A stretch of 64,000 nucleotides of DNA from Salirhabdus salicampi (GCF_024259515.1 NZ_JANBWE010000007.1:1-64000); one strand, 5' to 3'. Shown: positions 55,251 through 64,000, numbered from the stretch's first letter. Numbers and translations are program-made. The notes: generated from the letters alone by a model not told the origin.

Positions 55251-56432
55251 TTATTTATTGTTTTTTAAATATTTAATTGTTGCAGAGGCTAAAGTTTTTG
55301 CTCCAATCACGAGTGCATCTTCATCGATATCAAACTTCGGATGATGGTACGGGTAGATTAAGCCTTTTTCTTCATTAGCAGACCCAGTAAAGAAATATGT
55401 CCCTGGTACCTTTTGAAGGAAGTAGGAAAAATCTTCCCCTCCCATATTTGGAGGGATAGATACAATATCTTCTTTATTCACTACTGATTTTGCTGCATCT
55501 ATTAGTAATTCAGTTGGCTCGGGATGGTTCCACGTTGCCGGAAACCCTCGGTCGTATTCGAATTTATAATCTGCTCCAGAAGCTTTACAAGTATATGCGA
55601 CGATATCTTCCATCTGCTTTTCAATTTGGTTACGAATCTCTTCATCAAAAGTACGAACTGTTCCCTTAATAATTGCATTATGTGCAATAACATTAGGAGC
55701 TTCACCACTATGAAAAGCTCCAACCGTTAATACAGCTGATTTTAACGGGTCAACGCGACGACTAATGATTTGTTGTAAATTCCCAACAATTTGTGATCCA
55801 ATTACTACCGAATCCTTCGTATCCTGTGGAAATGCACCGTGTCCTCCTACACCTTTCACTTCAATCTCAAAGCGGTCAGAGGCTGCAAGTATATACCCGT
55901 TACTATAAATCACTTTTCCTACAGGGAAATAGTTTTCCATATGCGTCGCGAAGATCACATCTACACCATCAAGACAGCCATCCTCAATCATACCAATAGC
56001 TCCGCCCGGGTTTTGTTCCTCAGCGTGTTGATGGATAAAAACAATATTTCCTTCCAATTGATCCTTATTTTCCGAAAATACTTTTGCTAATCCAAGTGCA
56101 ATAGCTGTATGTGCATCGTGTCCACAAGCATGCATGACGCCTTCATTTTTAGACTTATAAGGTACATCATTTTGTTCATAAATCGGTAAAGCATCGAAGT
56201 CAGCACGAATAGCGACAGTTTTACCCGGTCTTTCTCCATGTAAGGTAGCGACGACTCCTCTACCTCCTACTTCCGTTTGCACATCAAGTCCCAGTCGCCG
56301 TTGGTATTCAGCTATCACCTGTGGTGTTCGAACCTCTTGAAAGGATAGCTCTGGATGCATGTGTAAATCTCTTCTTATATCAATCATTTCTTGATGAATT
56401 TCATCTAAACGTGCAAAGATTGCCTCTAACAT
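55251..56432 (-). CDS. M20-family amidohydrolase
   Basis: A 393-residue dizinc hydrolase of the M20D type (N-acyl-amino acid amidohydrolase, hippurate hydrolase or IAA-amino acid hydrolase). Metal ligands lie in HACGHDAHTAIALG and HQHAEEQNPGG; GHGAFPQ and GGEDFSYFLQ complete the site. The exact N-acyl substrate is unknown. AAAGGTG precedes ATG. It is downstream of, but terminated separately from, opuC. Confidence 0.93.
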   Translation of the reverse strand: MLEAIFARLDEIHQEMIDIRRDLHMHPELSFQEVRTPQVIAEYQRRLGLDVQTEVGGRGVVATLHGERPGKTVAIRADFDALPIYEQNDVPYKSKNEGVMHACGHDAHTAIALGLAKVFSENKDQLEGNIVFIHQHAEEQNPGGAIGMIEDGCLDGVDVIFATHMENYFPVGKVIYSNGYILAASDRFEIEVKGVGGHGAFPQDTKDSVVIGSQIVGNLQQIISRRVDPLKSAVLTVGAFHSGEAPNVIAHNAIIKGTVRTFDEEIRNQIEKQMEDIVAYTCKASGADYKFEYDRGFPATWNHPEPTELLIDAAKSVVNKEDIVSIPPNMGGEDFSYFLQKVPGTYFFTGSANEEKGLIYPYHHPKFDIDEDALVIGAKTLASATIKYLKNNK

Positions 56433-56462
56433 ATTTTCACCTTTCTATCTCTCATGACATGT

Positions 56463-56493
56463 TAAAAAATAAGCCCCTACGTAAGCAGGGGCG
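56463..56493 (-). terminator. opuC operon terminator
   Basis: On the minus strand GCCCCT and AGGGGC pair and are followed by TTATTTTTT, directly after opuCD. Confidence 0.85.
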
Positions 56494-56507
56494 TTAAGCT
56501 AGTCATT

Positions 56508-57158
56508 TTACGTTGTTTTTTTTGTCATACGCTTCTGCATTTTTCCAAGTACTAAATCAGCAATGATTGCTAACAAAGCTGCTGGAATAGCACCAGCGTA
56601 AATCTTAATATTGTCACGACCATTTATTCCACTAACGATTTCTCTACCAAGACCATCTCCACCGATGTAAGGTGCAATGGATGCTACACCAACCGCGATA
56701 ACAGCCGCTACACGAAGTCCTGCCATCATAAACGGTAGTGATAAAGGGATTTGAATTTTTGCTAATAACTGCATTGGTGTCATTCCAATACCAGTACCGG
56801 CCTCTAATATATGATTGTCTACTTCTTTTAAGCCTACGTATGTGTTCCGGATAATCGGTAGTAAGGAATATAAGAACAACCCTACGACTACTGTAGTAAA
56901 TCCTAAACCGAAGTAAAGCATTAAAATAGCAAGCAAGGCTAAACTTGGAATGATTTGAAGAATATTTGCAACTGCCAAAATGACAGAAGCTAACTTTTCA
57001 CTCTTAACACATAAAATCCCTAATGGAATCCCGACTACAACTGCAAGGGCGACTCCATAAACAACCATTAATATATGGTCAATTGTTAATTCTATTAGAT
57101 GACTCCAGTTATTTCCCATATAAATAAAGATCTCAATCATTTGGTTAAAAAATTCCAT
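56508..57158 (-). CDS. opuCD: osmoprotectant ABC transporter permease OpuCD
   Basis: A 216-residue permease with about five to six membrane helices and the BPD-type EAA loop (EAGTGIGMTPMQLLAKIQIPLSLP). It forms the channel with OpuCB. It is the last gene of opuCA-CB-CC-CD, matching B. subtilis order. Confidence 0.93.
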   Translation of the reverse strand: MEFFNQMIEIFIYMGNNWSHLIELTIDHILMVVYGVALAVVVGIPLGILCVKSEKLASVILAVANILQIIPSLALLAILMLYFGLGFTTVVVGLFLYSLLPIIRNTYVGLKEVDNHILEAGTGIGMTPMQLLAKIQIPLSLPFMMAGLRVAAVIAVGVASIAPYIGGDGLGREIVSGINGRDNIKIYAGAIPAALLAIIADLVLGKMQKRMTKKTT

Positions 57159-57181
57159 GGTTTCACACCTTTAAAAGGTCA

Positions 57182-58090
57182 TTATTGTAATAGACCGATT
57201 TCTTTTAGAAACTCTACCGCAACTTCTTGCTCATCACGTTTGTTAATATCTACTTCATAGATCAATTGAGTCATTGTTTGCTCGTCGATTTGACCAGTTA
57301 AAGAATCAATAGCTTCAGCAACTTCTGGTACTTCTTCTAGTACATCATTTCTTGCAACAAGTGATGCCGTATATGGTGGGAAGAAGTTCTTATCGTCTTC
57401 TAGTACTTTTAATCCTAGTTCTAAAATTTGTGGATCAACAGAATAAGCTGTAATAACATCTAATTCATTATTTTCTACACCTTCATACATTAACTCGATT
57501 TGTAGTCCACGTGCATCTTTAAATTCAAAACCATAATGTTCTTTAAATGCACGGTATCCGTCGTTTGGACGCTCTAACCATGATCCATCTGTTCCAAAAC
57601 GTAATTGGTCAGCATGAGGAACTAAATCAGAAATCTTTTCGATGTTATTTGCAGCAGCAAATTCCCCATCAATTGTTACTGTATATTTGTTTTGGAAACC
57701 TAAAGAATCGTGCCATGTAAAGTCAAAGTGTTCAGCAAATAACCTTTGTGCTTGATCAAGTGTTACCTCAGGGTCTGTAGTAAATTCAAGCTCATCATCA
57801 TCAAAGTGGTTATTGTAAACTTCTCCAGAATAAAGTGTTGCAATATGAAGTTCTCCTTGGTCCATTGCAGAAATTATTTGAGGACTTGCGGAAATATCCT
57901 TTTTAATGCTTACTTCAATATCAGTACGATCTTCAACTAAAGCTTCAACCATATGTGCCATGATTTTTGGATCTGTGTAAGTTTGCGTACCAATTTCAAG
58001 TTCTGTAATTTCTCCATCTCCATTACTTCCACATGCTGCAGCGAATAGTAGTGTTGTAGTTGCCATAACTGCTAATAATAGTTTTTTCAT
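57182..58090 (-). CDS. opuCC: osmoprotectant-binding lipoprotein OpuCC
   Basis: A 302-residue substrate-binding lipoprotein with signal peptide and lipobox FAAACG (about 16-21). It belongs to the OpuAC/OpuCC glycine betaine/carnitine/choline family (ELEIGTQTYTDPKIMAHM). It delivers compatible solutes to the OpuCB/OpuCD channel. GAGGAG lies ahead of ATG. Confidence 0.93.
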   Translation of the reverse strand: MKKLLLAVMATTTLLFAAACGSNGDGEITELEIGTQTYTDPKIMAHMVEALVEDRTDIEVSIKKDISASPQIISAMDQGELHIATLYSGEVYNNHFDDDELEFTTDPEVTLDQAQRLFAEHFDFTWHDSLGFQNKYTVTIDGEFAAANNIEKISDLVPHADQLRFGTDGSWLERPNDGYRAFKEHYGFEFKDARGLQIELMYEGVENNELDVITAYSVDPQILELGLKVLEDDKNFFPPYTASLVARNDVLEEVPEVAEAIDSLTGQIDEQTMTQLIYEVDINKRDEQEVAVEFLKEIGLLQ

Positions 58091-58158
58091 CTGTTAAAAC
58101 ACTCCTCAGTTTTTTTACATATTTTTCATCTTTATATTTTTATAAAATTAATTAGACG

Positions 58159-58800
58159 CTATTTATAAGCTACTGCCTTCTCTAATTTTCCCATTAAAAA
58201 TTCTGCTAACAAAGCCATCAATACGGCCATAATCGTACCAGTAAAGATTAAAAATTTATCATTAAAACCTAAGCCCGCAATAATTAAACCACCAAGTCCT
58301 CCTGCGCCAATAACAGCTGCTATCGTTGTCCAGCTAATAATATATACAGTCGTAATACGGAGACCTGACATAATATATGGGAATGCTAATGGTATTTCAA
58401 TTTGGAATAAACGTTGAAACGTATTGAAGCCCATTCCCCGTGCTGCTTCAATCACATCAGGATCCACTGATTCAATTCCGGCGTAAGTGTTTCGTAAAAG
58501 GGGTAATAAAGAATATAGAAATAGGGCAAAGATAGCTGGTTTCATGCCAATACCTAAAACAGGTATCATTATAGCTAACAGGGCGATAGTAGGAACAGTC
58601 TGGAATACATTCGCCGTATTAAAGATTACATTTCGAATGGCTTTAGTACGTATTTTAGTTAAATAAACTCCTAAAGGGATAGCTAGTAGAGCTCCCAATA
58701 TAACAGAAACGAATGATATAGTTAGGTGCTGCATTGTGTATTCCATTATGGAGGAATATCGCTCCTGCCAAAATTCTATATAGTCTAGAATTAATTCCAT
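58159..58800 (-). CDS. opuCB: osmoprotectant ABC transporter permease OpuCB
   Basis: A 213-residue permease homologous to OpuCD with the EAA loop EAARGMGFNTFQRLFQIEIPLAFP. Its ATG overlaps the stop of opuCA (TAATG), which indicates translational coupling. Confidence 0.93.
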   Translation of the reverse strand: MELILDYIEFWQERYSSIMEYTMQHLTISFVSVILGALLAIPLGVYLTKIRTKAIRNVIFNTANVFQTVPTIALLAIMIPVLGIGMKPAIFALFLYSLLPLLRNTYAGIESVDPDVIEAARGMGFNTFQRLFQIEIPLAFPYIMSGLRITTVYIISWTTIAAVIGAGGLGGLIIAGLGFNDKFLIFTGTIMAVLMALLAEFLMGKLEKAVAYK

Positions 58801-59933
58801 TAGGATCCCTCATTTCCATCATTCATATAGAGGTCCGTCATCACTCTTAAAACTTCCTTACGTGTAATCATACCGACATACTGTTCTGAATCATCTACCA
58901 CCGGCAGTTCATTTACATCATTGTCATTCATAATGTTTAGAACTGTTTTAAGAGATGAAGATTTATTAACCTTATGATTGATTGGTGTAAGGACATCGTG
59001 CACTTTCTTATTTTCTTGTAGAGAATTGGAAGCATTCAAAATAGTAACTTGTCCTTGGATCTTATTGTTTTCATCAACTACGGTTAATGAATGGATATTT
59101 TTCTCCCCCATAAGCTGAGCCGCCGACTCAAGTGACGAATCAAGGTCTAGAGTATCAGCATCATTAAGCATTACCGCTTCAACAGGTGGAATTGTCGTAT
59201 TATTGCCCAGTCGTTCCGTACCAATAAATTCTTTTACAAACTCGTTGGCTGGATATTGGACAATTTCGTTCGGAGTTCCTTTTTGAACGATTTCTCCATC
59301 TTTCATTAAAATAATTTGGTCTGCAATTTTTAATGCTTCATCCATATCATGTGTAACAAAAACAATCGTCTTTTTAATTTCTTTTTGAAGTCGTACTAAT
59401 TCATCTTGTAGTTGCTCACGACTAATTGGATCTAGGGCACTAAATGGTTCATCCATCAATATAATAGAAGGTTCTGCAGCTAACGCACGGATAACTCCAA
59501 TTCGTTGTTGCTGTCCACCACTTAATTCAGATGGATAACGATTTTTATATACTTCAGGTTCAAGTCCAACCATGTCCAACAATTCATCTACCCGTTTTTC
59601 AATGCGCTCTTTATCCCATTTTAATAGTCTAGGGACAGCTGCAACGTTATTGTAGATTGTCATGTGAGGAAATAAACCGATATGCTGAATAACGTATCCA
59701 ATACTACGACGTAATTCGATTGTGTCGATTGATGTAATTTCTTTATTGTTAATATAAATTTGGCCCTCTGTATAATCGATTAAACGATTTAACATTTTCA
59801 TTGTCGTTGTTTTTCCACAACCACTTGGACCGATTAGGACATTAATTTCCCCTTCTTTGAACTCGAGGTTAATATTTTTTAATGCCTGAAACCCATCATC
59901 ATAAATTTTTTGTACATGTTCTAAACGAATCAA
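58800..59933 (-). CDS. opuCA: osmoprotectant ABC transporter ATPase OpuCA
   Basis: A 377-residue ABC ATPase. The N-terminal domain has Walker A GPSGCGKTTTMKM, signature LSGGQQQRIGVIRAL and Walker B IILMDEPFSALD; two CBS domains follow (about 260-375), which sense ionic strength in this family. The TTG at 59933 gives the family-like IRLEHVQKIY beginning with GGGTGA upstream; a GTG three codons earlier is possible. It is the first gene of the operon. Confidence 0.94.
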   Translation of the reverse strand: MIRLEHVQKIYDDGFQALKNINLEFKEGEINVLIGPSGCGKTTTMKMLNRLIDYTEGQIYINNKEITSIDTIELRRSIGYVIQHIGLFPHMTIYNNVAAVPRLLKWDKERIEKRVDELLDMVGLEPEVYKNRYPSELSGGQQQRIGVIRALAAEPSIILMDEPFSALDPISREQLQDELVRLQKEIKKTIVFVTHDMDEALKIADQIILMKDGEIVQKGTPNEIVQYPANEFVKEFIGTERLGNNTTIPPVEAVMLNDADTLDLDSSLESAAQLMGEKNIHSLTVVDENNKIQGQVTILNASNSLQENKKVHDVLTPINHKVNKSSSLKTVLNIMNDNDVNELPVVDDSEQYVGMITRKEVLRVMTDLYMNDGNEGS

Positions 59934-60018
59934 TTTGGTCACCCTTTTCTATTACTGCCATGCATGGTGAAACTAGATCGCTAACGTTCGACATTTTTCT
60001 TGTTGGCCACAACATTAA

Positions 60019-60048
60019 TTATAGGGGGTCTCTTTACATATTCTCAAA
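60019..60048 (-). promoter_or_regulatory. promoter of opuCA
   Basis: On the minus strand TTGAGA (60043-60048) and TATAAT (60019-60024) have an 18-base spacer. The palindrome at 60073-60108 lies just upstream. Confidence 0.75.
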
Positions 60049-60072
60049 CCTCAAATAAACTTTATAAAGTGG

Positions 60073-60108
60073 ATAAACAACGTAAACTTTTAAGTTTACG
60101 TTGTTTAT
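60073..60108. promoter_or_regulatory. 36-bp perfect palindrome, probable operator
   Basis: Two 17-base arms (ATAAACAACGTAAACTT and its complement) are exactly inverted around a central TT, between divergent opuCA and the GbsR-type regulator. A dimeric GbsR/OpcR repressor is the obvious candidate ligand; OpcR controls opuC in B. subtilis. A second, shorter inverted repeat GTTAGC-N6-GCTAAC (60148-60165) lies nearer the regulator. Confidence 0.7.
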
Positions 60109-60229
60109 ATAGTTTACACATAGAATATCTCGATATATCTCCCAAATGTTAGCTAGTTTGCTAACTTTAGGTTTTCAGTCATAAATGTTACAGTAATAAT
60201 AGTTAGAAAATATTAGGAAGTGATATTAT

Positions 60230-60769
60230 ATGGATAATAAAGAACGACTTGAAAATATTCACTCACGTATTGTTGAACAAATCGCATCAAACATGAAGGC
60301 TTATGGTGTCCCCTCCACTGTTGGACGTTTAATGGGGGCAATCTATTACAACCGAAAACCTATGAGTTTAGATGAAATGACAGAAGAGCTAGGGATGAGT
60401 AAAACTCGTATGAGTCAAGCAGTACGGGAACTTACGGAGCTTAATCTAGCTGAAAAAGTCTATGAAAAGGGAGTAAGGAAAGACATTTACACGGTTGAAC
60501 AAGATTACTATCAAACCTTCATTAGTCTTTTTAGTTCTAACTGGCGTAAAGCGATTAATTCTAACCAAGCCTTTCGTCAAAAAATTGCGGTTGAGTTAAA
60601 AGAGATTATTGAAGATGATAATAGTGATGATGAAATAAAAGAAAAAGCTGAGCAGTATTTGAAGGAGAATGAGGAAATCTTCCAATTTTACGATTGGTTA
60701 GGTCGTTTAGTAGAATTTTTTGAATCCCACGAGGTTTTTGAGCACGTACCGAAAAATGTAAAAAAATAA
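60230..60769 (+). CDS. GbsR/MarR-type regulator (OpcR-like)
   Basis: A 179-residue winged-HTH protein of the GbsR subgroup (VGRLMGAIYYNRKPMSLDEMTEELGMSKTRMSQAVREL). GbsR senses choline and OpcR represses opuB/opuC in B. subtilis. Divergence from opuC and the shared palindrome point to control of that operon, probably as repressor. A C-terminal helix after the domain is present as usual. Confidence 0.92.
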   Translation: MDNKERLENIHSRIVEQIASNMKAYGVPSTVGRLMGAIYYNRKPMSLDEMTEELGMSKTRMSQAVRELTELNLAEKVYEKGVRKDIYTVEQDYYQTFISLFSSNWRKAINSNQAFRQKIAVELKEIIEDDNSDDEIKEKAEQYLKENEEIFQFYDWLGRLVEFFESHEVFEHVPKNVKK

Positions 60770-60793
60770 GACCAACCTTTTGCGGTAACCATT

Positions 60794-60827
60794 AGAGAGT
60801 CCATTTTACAGTGGACTTTCTTTTTTT
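60794..60827 (+). terminator. terminator of the GbsR-type gene
   Basis: AGAGAGTCCA and TGGACTTTCT pair around TTTTACAG and are followed by TTTTTT. Confidence 0.88.
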
Positions 60828-60944
60828 ACGTATTCATAGTAGCGTAAACTGAATTCTATTTCTTTATTAGAAGATGATCTTGAACAACGATACCCTAAGT
60901 TAACAGGCATTGTCATTCCCTTTAATAAAATGAAAATAATCAGT

Positions 60945-60984
60945 AAAAAATCCCGCTATGGCAAAAGTCCATAGCGGGATTTTA
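60945..60984 (-). terminator. glmS terminator
   Basis: On the minus strand AATCCCGCTATGG and CCATAGCGGGATT form a perfect 13-bp stem, followed by TTTT. Confidence 0.92.
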
Positions 60985-61013
60985 TATCATACTTTTTATG
61001 ATGTTTAACCTTC

Positions 61014-62816
61014 TTATTCCACAGTTACACTTTTCGCTAAGTTACGTGGTTTATCAACGTCACAGTCTCGGTGAAGTGCAGCGTAGTAGGCAATGAGTTG
61101 CATCGGAATTACCGATACAAGAGGTGTTAGCAGTTCGTGAACTTGCGGTATAACGAACGTATCGTTATCTCGATCTAGTCCCTTCATACTTATAATACAT
61201 GCATTTGCACCTCTTGATACAACTTCTTGCACATTCGCACGAATCGCATAATTTACGGATTCTTGTGTTGCTAATGCAACCACTGGAGTTCCATCTTCAA
61301 TTAAAGCAATTGTTCCATGCTTTAATTCGCCTCCAGCAAATCCTTCTGCTTGAATGTAAGAGATTTCCTTTAATTTCAGCGCACCTTCAAGACCAACGTA
61401 ATAATCAATTCCACGTCCGATAAAGAAAGCATTACGTGTTTCTTGTAAGAAATCTCTTGCAATACCTTCAATTGCTTCTTTTTGATCACACAATGCTTCC
61501 ATTGTATTTGCAACAATCGCCAACTCTTGTAACGGGTTAAAATCTAATTCTAATCCTTTAGCCCTAGCAGTATCGACAGCTAAAATGGCTAATACTGCCA
61601 TTTGTGCTGTATATGCCTTTGTTGAGGCAACTGCAATTTCCGGCCCTGCATGTAGATGCAGTGTATAATCAGCTTCACGAGAAAGGGTAGAGCCAGGCAC
61701 ATTCGTAATCGTTAAAGTACGGTGTCCCAGTTCTTTTATTTTCACTAAAACAGCACGACTGTCTGCTGTTTCTCCACTTTGTGAAATGAAAATAAACAAC
61801 GGGTTATCAGATAACAGTGGCATATTATAAGAAAACTCACTTGCTACGTGTACTTCTACCGGTACTTTTGCTAAATTTTCAATGAGTTGTTTTCCTACTA
61901 AACCAGCATGATAACTTGTGCCACAAGCAATAATATAAACTCGATCACTACTCATCATAGCTTGACGAACATCACTATCTAGTTTGATTTCGTCTTGGTC
62001 ATCTTGATACTCTTGAATAATTTTACGAATCACAAAAGGCTGCTCATCAATTTCTTTTAACATAAAGTGTGGGTATGTGCCCTTTTCAATATCACTAGCA
62101 TCCAACTGTGCAACGAACGGTTCACGTTCTACACGTGTACCGTCTAATGTGCGAATTTCAATCTCATTACGACGTACAATAACACTCTCTTGATCCATTA
62201 ATTCTACAAAACGATCGGTAACATGGAGCATCGCCAATGAATCACTAGATATAACGTTAAATCCATCACCAACTCCGACGAGTAATGGACTTTTGTTTTT
62301 GGCTACATAAATGGCTTCATCATTTTCTCGGTCAAGAACCGCAATAGCATATGAACCTTTTAAAAGGCCGATTGCTTCACGAAACGCTTTATCTACATCA
62401 TTCAGATCATTGTTCAACTTTTCGATAAGTTGAACGACAATTTCTGTATCCGTATCACTATTTAGATTGACCCCTTGAAGATATTCGTCTCGAAGTTCTG
62501 CATAGTTTTCAATTACACCATTATGAACTAATGAAAAACGTTCAGAATTACTTACATGCGGGTGAGCATTTTCTTTGCTCGGTGCACCATGTGTTGCCCA
62601 GCGTGTATGACCAATTCCAATTGTTGACTTAACACCCTCATCAACGCTCTCACGTAAAGTTGCAATTCGACCCTTCACTTTAAATACATGACTTCCTTCA
62701 TGATTTAAAACAGAGATTCCTGCAGAATCATAACCACGGTATTCCAGCTTCTCAAGACCTTTTAACAGTATTTCTTTCGTATCATTTTCTCCAATATACC
62801 CAACAATTCCGCACAT
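61014..62816 (-). CDS. glmS: glucosamine-6-phosphate synthase
   Basis: A 600-residue glutamine--fructose-6-phosphate transaminase, the entry enzyme to UDP-GlcNAc and cell-wall synthesis. Cys2 begins the glutaminase domain ([18 protein letters not shown]); two SIS isomerase domains follow ([18 protein letters not shown]) and the C terminus ends [20 protein letters not shown] precedes ATG. It is governed by the glmS ribozyme upstream. Confidence 0.98.
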   Translation of the reverse strand: MCGIVGYIGENDTKEILLKGLEKLEYRGYDSAGISVLNHEGSHVFKVKGRIATLRESVDEGVKSTIGIGHTRWATHGAPSKENAHPHVSNSERFSLVHNGVIENYAELRDEYLQGVNLNSDTDTEIVVQLIEKLNNDLNDVDKAFREAIGLLKGSYAIAVLDRENDEAIYVAKNKSPLLVGVGDGFNVISSDSLAMLHVTDRFVELMDQESVIVRRNEIEIRTLDGTRVEREPFVAQLDASDIEKGTYPHFMLKEIDEQPFVIRKIIQEYQDDQDEIKLDSDVRQAMMSSDRVYIIACGTSYHAGLVGKQLIENLAKVPVEVHVASEFSYNMPLLSDNPLFIFISQSGETADSRAVLVKIKELGHRTLTITNVPGSTLSREADYTLHLHAGPEIAVASTKAYTAQMAVLAILAVDTARAKGLELDFNPLQELAIVANTMEALCDQKEAIEGIARDFLQETRNAFFIGRGIDYYVGLEGALKLKEISYIQAEGFAGGELKHGTIALIEDGTPVVALATQESVNYAIRANVQEVVSRGANACIISMKGLDRDNDTFVIPQVHELLTPLVSVIPMQLIAYYAALHRDCDVDKPRNLAKSVTVE

Positions 62817-62838
62817 CTTTGTTTTCCTCCTCTACACA

Positions 62839-62883
62839 GAGGGGCAAACAATTACCATCAGGCAGGGGCATAGTTTGCCCCTC
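62839..62883 (-). other. 11-bp hairpin between ribozyme and glmS start
   Basis: GAGGGGCAAAC and GTTTGCCCCTC (62839-62849 and 62873-62883) pair perfectly around a 23-base loop, just upstream of the glmS ribosome site on the minus strand. There is no U-tract, so it may stabilise the cleaved mRNA or alter translation rather than stop transcription. Confidence 0.5.
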
Positions 62884-62909
62884 TCTCGTGTTAGTCAATA
62901 AAATGTACA

Positions 62910-63061
62910 CCTAATTTACACCCTTTGGTCAAAGAGTCGCCTCTTTGGTTTAAGTGCAAACGTTCGGTTGAGGTGTTGCAACCGGGAGGCATCCGCCGAA
63001 AACTCGATAAACCTCCACCTCGTCAACTATTTTCTTTCCGTCCGAAAATAGTCCTGGCGCT
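62910..63061 (-). ncRNA. glmS ribozyme
   Basis: The minus strand carries the full catalytic core: AGCGCCAGGACT, GTTGACGAGGTGGAGGTTTA, TCGAGTTTTCGGCGGATGCC, TCCCGGTTG and the distal stem AAACCAAAGAGG/CTCTTTGACC. Self-cleavage with glucosamine-6-phosphate should occur just 5' of GCGCC, between 63061 and 63060. The downstream fragment is then degraded, lowering glmS expression. Confidence 0.95.
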
Positions 63062-63120
63062 TTAGATAATGAAATATTCCCGATCCTCCTTTCCATTTTC
63101 TTGAATTACAAGCACTTTTC

Positions 63121-63149
63121 ATTTTATCTGACCGCTACAATACAGTCAA
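63121..63149 (-). promoter_or_regulatory. glmS promoter P1
   Basis: On the minus strand TTGACT (63144-63149) and TAAAAT (63121-63126) have a 17-base spacer. The -35 lies in the first 36-bp tandem repeat. Confidence 0.75.
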
Positions 63150-63207
63150 TGACAAATCATATAAGAAACAATACAATACAGTCAATGACAAATCATATAA
63201 GAAACAA
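63136..63207. repeat. 36-bp tandem direct repeat
   Basis: Two identical 36-base units (63136-63171 and 63172-63207), each beginning TACAATACAGTCAATG and ending AAGAAACAA, with a broken third start at 63208. Each unit carries a minus-strand -35 element TTGACT, so the repeat duplicates the glmS promoter. Confidence 0.9.
63156..63185 (-). promoter_or_regulatory. glmS promoter P2
   Basis: On the minus strand TTGACT (63180-63185) and TATGAT (63156-63161) have an 18-base spacer, a copy of the promoter in the second repeat unit about 36 bases upstream of P1. Confidence 0.7.
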
Positions 63208-63217
63208 TACAATATAG

Positions 63218-63262
63218 AATATGCGCAGGTAACACCTAATGTGACACCTGCGCATATTTTTT
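63218..63262 (-). terminator. terminator-like hairpin after glmM
   Basis: AATATGCGCAGGT and ACCTGCGCATATT form a perfect 13-bp stem with a 15-base loop, 11 bases after the glmM stop. The stronger T-run is on the plus-strand side, so strand preference is unclear. Confidence 0.6.
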
Positions 63263-63273
63263 AAAAACTATGT

Positions 63274-64000
63274 TTAACTTTGCGTAGCACCTAATTGTTG
63301 TTCAATGACGTCAACTACTTCATCAACATATTGATCACATTCCTCTTTTGTCGGTGCTTCAACCATCACACGAATTAAAGGTTCAGTACCTGATGCTCTT
63401 ACTAACACTCGACCTTCATCGCCTAATTTTTGTTCTACAGTTTCAATTTTTTCTTGAATCACTTCATTATTTTCAACCGCTTTTTTATCGGTAACTCTTA
63501 CATTTTTTAATACTTGAGGATATTTTGGCATTTCATCAGCTAATTCTGACAAAGGCTTTCCTGCATCCTTCAAGACATTCACTAGTTGTAACGCTGTTAG
63601 CATGCCATCGCCAGTTGTAATGTAATCTAAAAATATAATATGGCCGGATTGCTCTCCGCCTAAACTGTATTGATTTCGTCGCATCTCCTCCATTACATAT
63701 CTGTCACCAACAGCCGTTTTTTGACTATACATGCCGTTCTTATTTAATGCTTTGTAAAAACCGATATTGCTCATTATTGTTGAAACAATTGTATCCTCAT
63801 GGAGGCGTCCTTGCTCCTTTAAATATTTTCCGCAAATATAAAGAATGTGATCACCGTCTACAATTCGTCCCTTTTCATCTATAGCAATGAGCCGATCCCC
63901 ATCACCATCAAATGCCAGCCCTATATCCGCACCCTTTTCCAGAACAAATTCTTTCAAGGTTTCTGGATGAGTAGAGCCTACACCTGCGTTAATGTTTAAC
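63274..64000 (-). CDS. glmM: phosphoglucosamine mutase (5' truncated by window)
   Basis: The C-terminal ~242 residues of GlmM, which interconverts glucosamine-6-phosphate and glucosamine-1-phosphate. The open frame continues to the edge ([12 protein letters not shown]); the Mg loop AFDGDGDRL and phosphate-binding [14 protein letters not shown] are present. It lies upstream of glmS, the conserved order, so the two steps of amino-sugar synthesis are adjacent but separated by a hairpin and the glmS promoters. The start codon is beyond the window. Confidence 0.97.
   Translation of the reverse strand, partial: LNINAGVGSTHPETLKEFVLEKGADIGLAFDGDGDRLIAIDEKGRIVDGDHILYICGKYLKEQGRLHEDTIVSTIMSNIGFYKALNKNGMYSQKTAVGDRYVMEEMRRNQYSLGGEQSGHIIFLDYITTGDGMLTALQLVNVLKDAGKPLSELADEMPKYPQVLKNVRVTDKKAVENNEVIQEKIETVEQKLGDEGRVLVRASGTEPLIRVMVEAPTKEECDQYVDEVVDVIEQQLGATQS

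Noticed and set aside
62950-63104. Open frame running through the glmS ribozyme
   Set aside because: It coincides with the conserved ribozyme core, whose sequence constraint explains the open frame; no ribosome site at its ATG.
63136-63207. Possible CRISPR-like repeats
   Set aside because: The two 36-base units are directly adjacent without spacers, and they carry promoter elements.

Overview
The window is a low-GC Firmicute chromosome, almost certainly a spore-forming member of the Bacillaceae. Evidence: a complete sigma-B stressosome operon, the CmpA and CotF-type spore proteins, GGAGG-type ribosome binding sites with frequent TTG/GTG starts, a tRNA cluster joined to a 16S rRNA gene, and the gene order acpS - ydcC - alr - ndoAI - ndoA - rsbRSTUVW-sigB-rsbX - tex - cmpA - sprT-like - tRNAs known from Bacillus subtilis. 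Osmoprotectant uptake genes (opuC) would suit a salt-exposed organism, but genus cannot be fixed from the sequence. Most genes lie on the minus strand.

Layout. 1-1435: 5' end of a 16S rRNA gene preceded by twelve tRNA genes with two strong sigma-A promoters. 1524-14457: the conserved stress block, comprising SprT-like protein, CmpA, Tex, the eight-gene sigma-B module with its own sigma-B promoter, the EndoA/EndoAI toxin-antitoxin pair, alanine racemase, a lipoprotein, AcpS and a rhomboid protease. 14529-24555: assorted transporters, a MarR regulator, methyltransferase, oxidoreductases, acetyltransferases and a DUF368 lipid-phosphate transporter. 24635-29090: a B12-riboswitch-controlled cobalamin uptake operon that also holds a cobyrinate a,c-diamide synthase. 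29558-32209: RF3 and a TPP-riboswitch-controlled thiamine transporter. 32607-37543: an HTH-TPR regulator and a ligase/thiolase/enoyl-CoA hydratase operon with a CcpA (cre) site on its promoter.

37550-47546: TypA, small proteins, and the most unusual item: an HTH-TPR receptor (40688-41575) divergent from a 46-codon secreted-peptide gene (41760-41900), which looks like an uncatalogued RRNPP-type quorum-sensing pair. 47663-52137: a CotF-like coat protein and the FMN-riboswitch-controlled ribDEBAH operon. 52735-56432: a secreted subtilisin-like protease, an acetyltransferase broken by one stop codon, and an M20 amidohydrolase. 56508-60769: the opuCABCD osmolyte transporter divergent from a GbsR/OpcR-type regulator, with a perfect 36-bp palindrome between them. 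61014-64000: glmS under a glmS ribozyme and a tandemly duplicated promoter, then the 3' part of glmM, which continues beyond the window.

Four metabolite-sensing RNAs (B12, TPP, FMN, glucosamine-6-phosphate) occur in the window. Two pseudogenes are visible. No insertion sequence, prophage or CRISPR array was seen.
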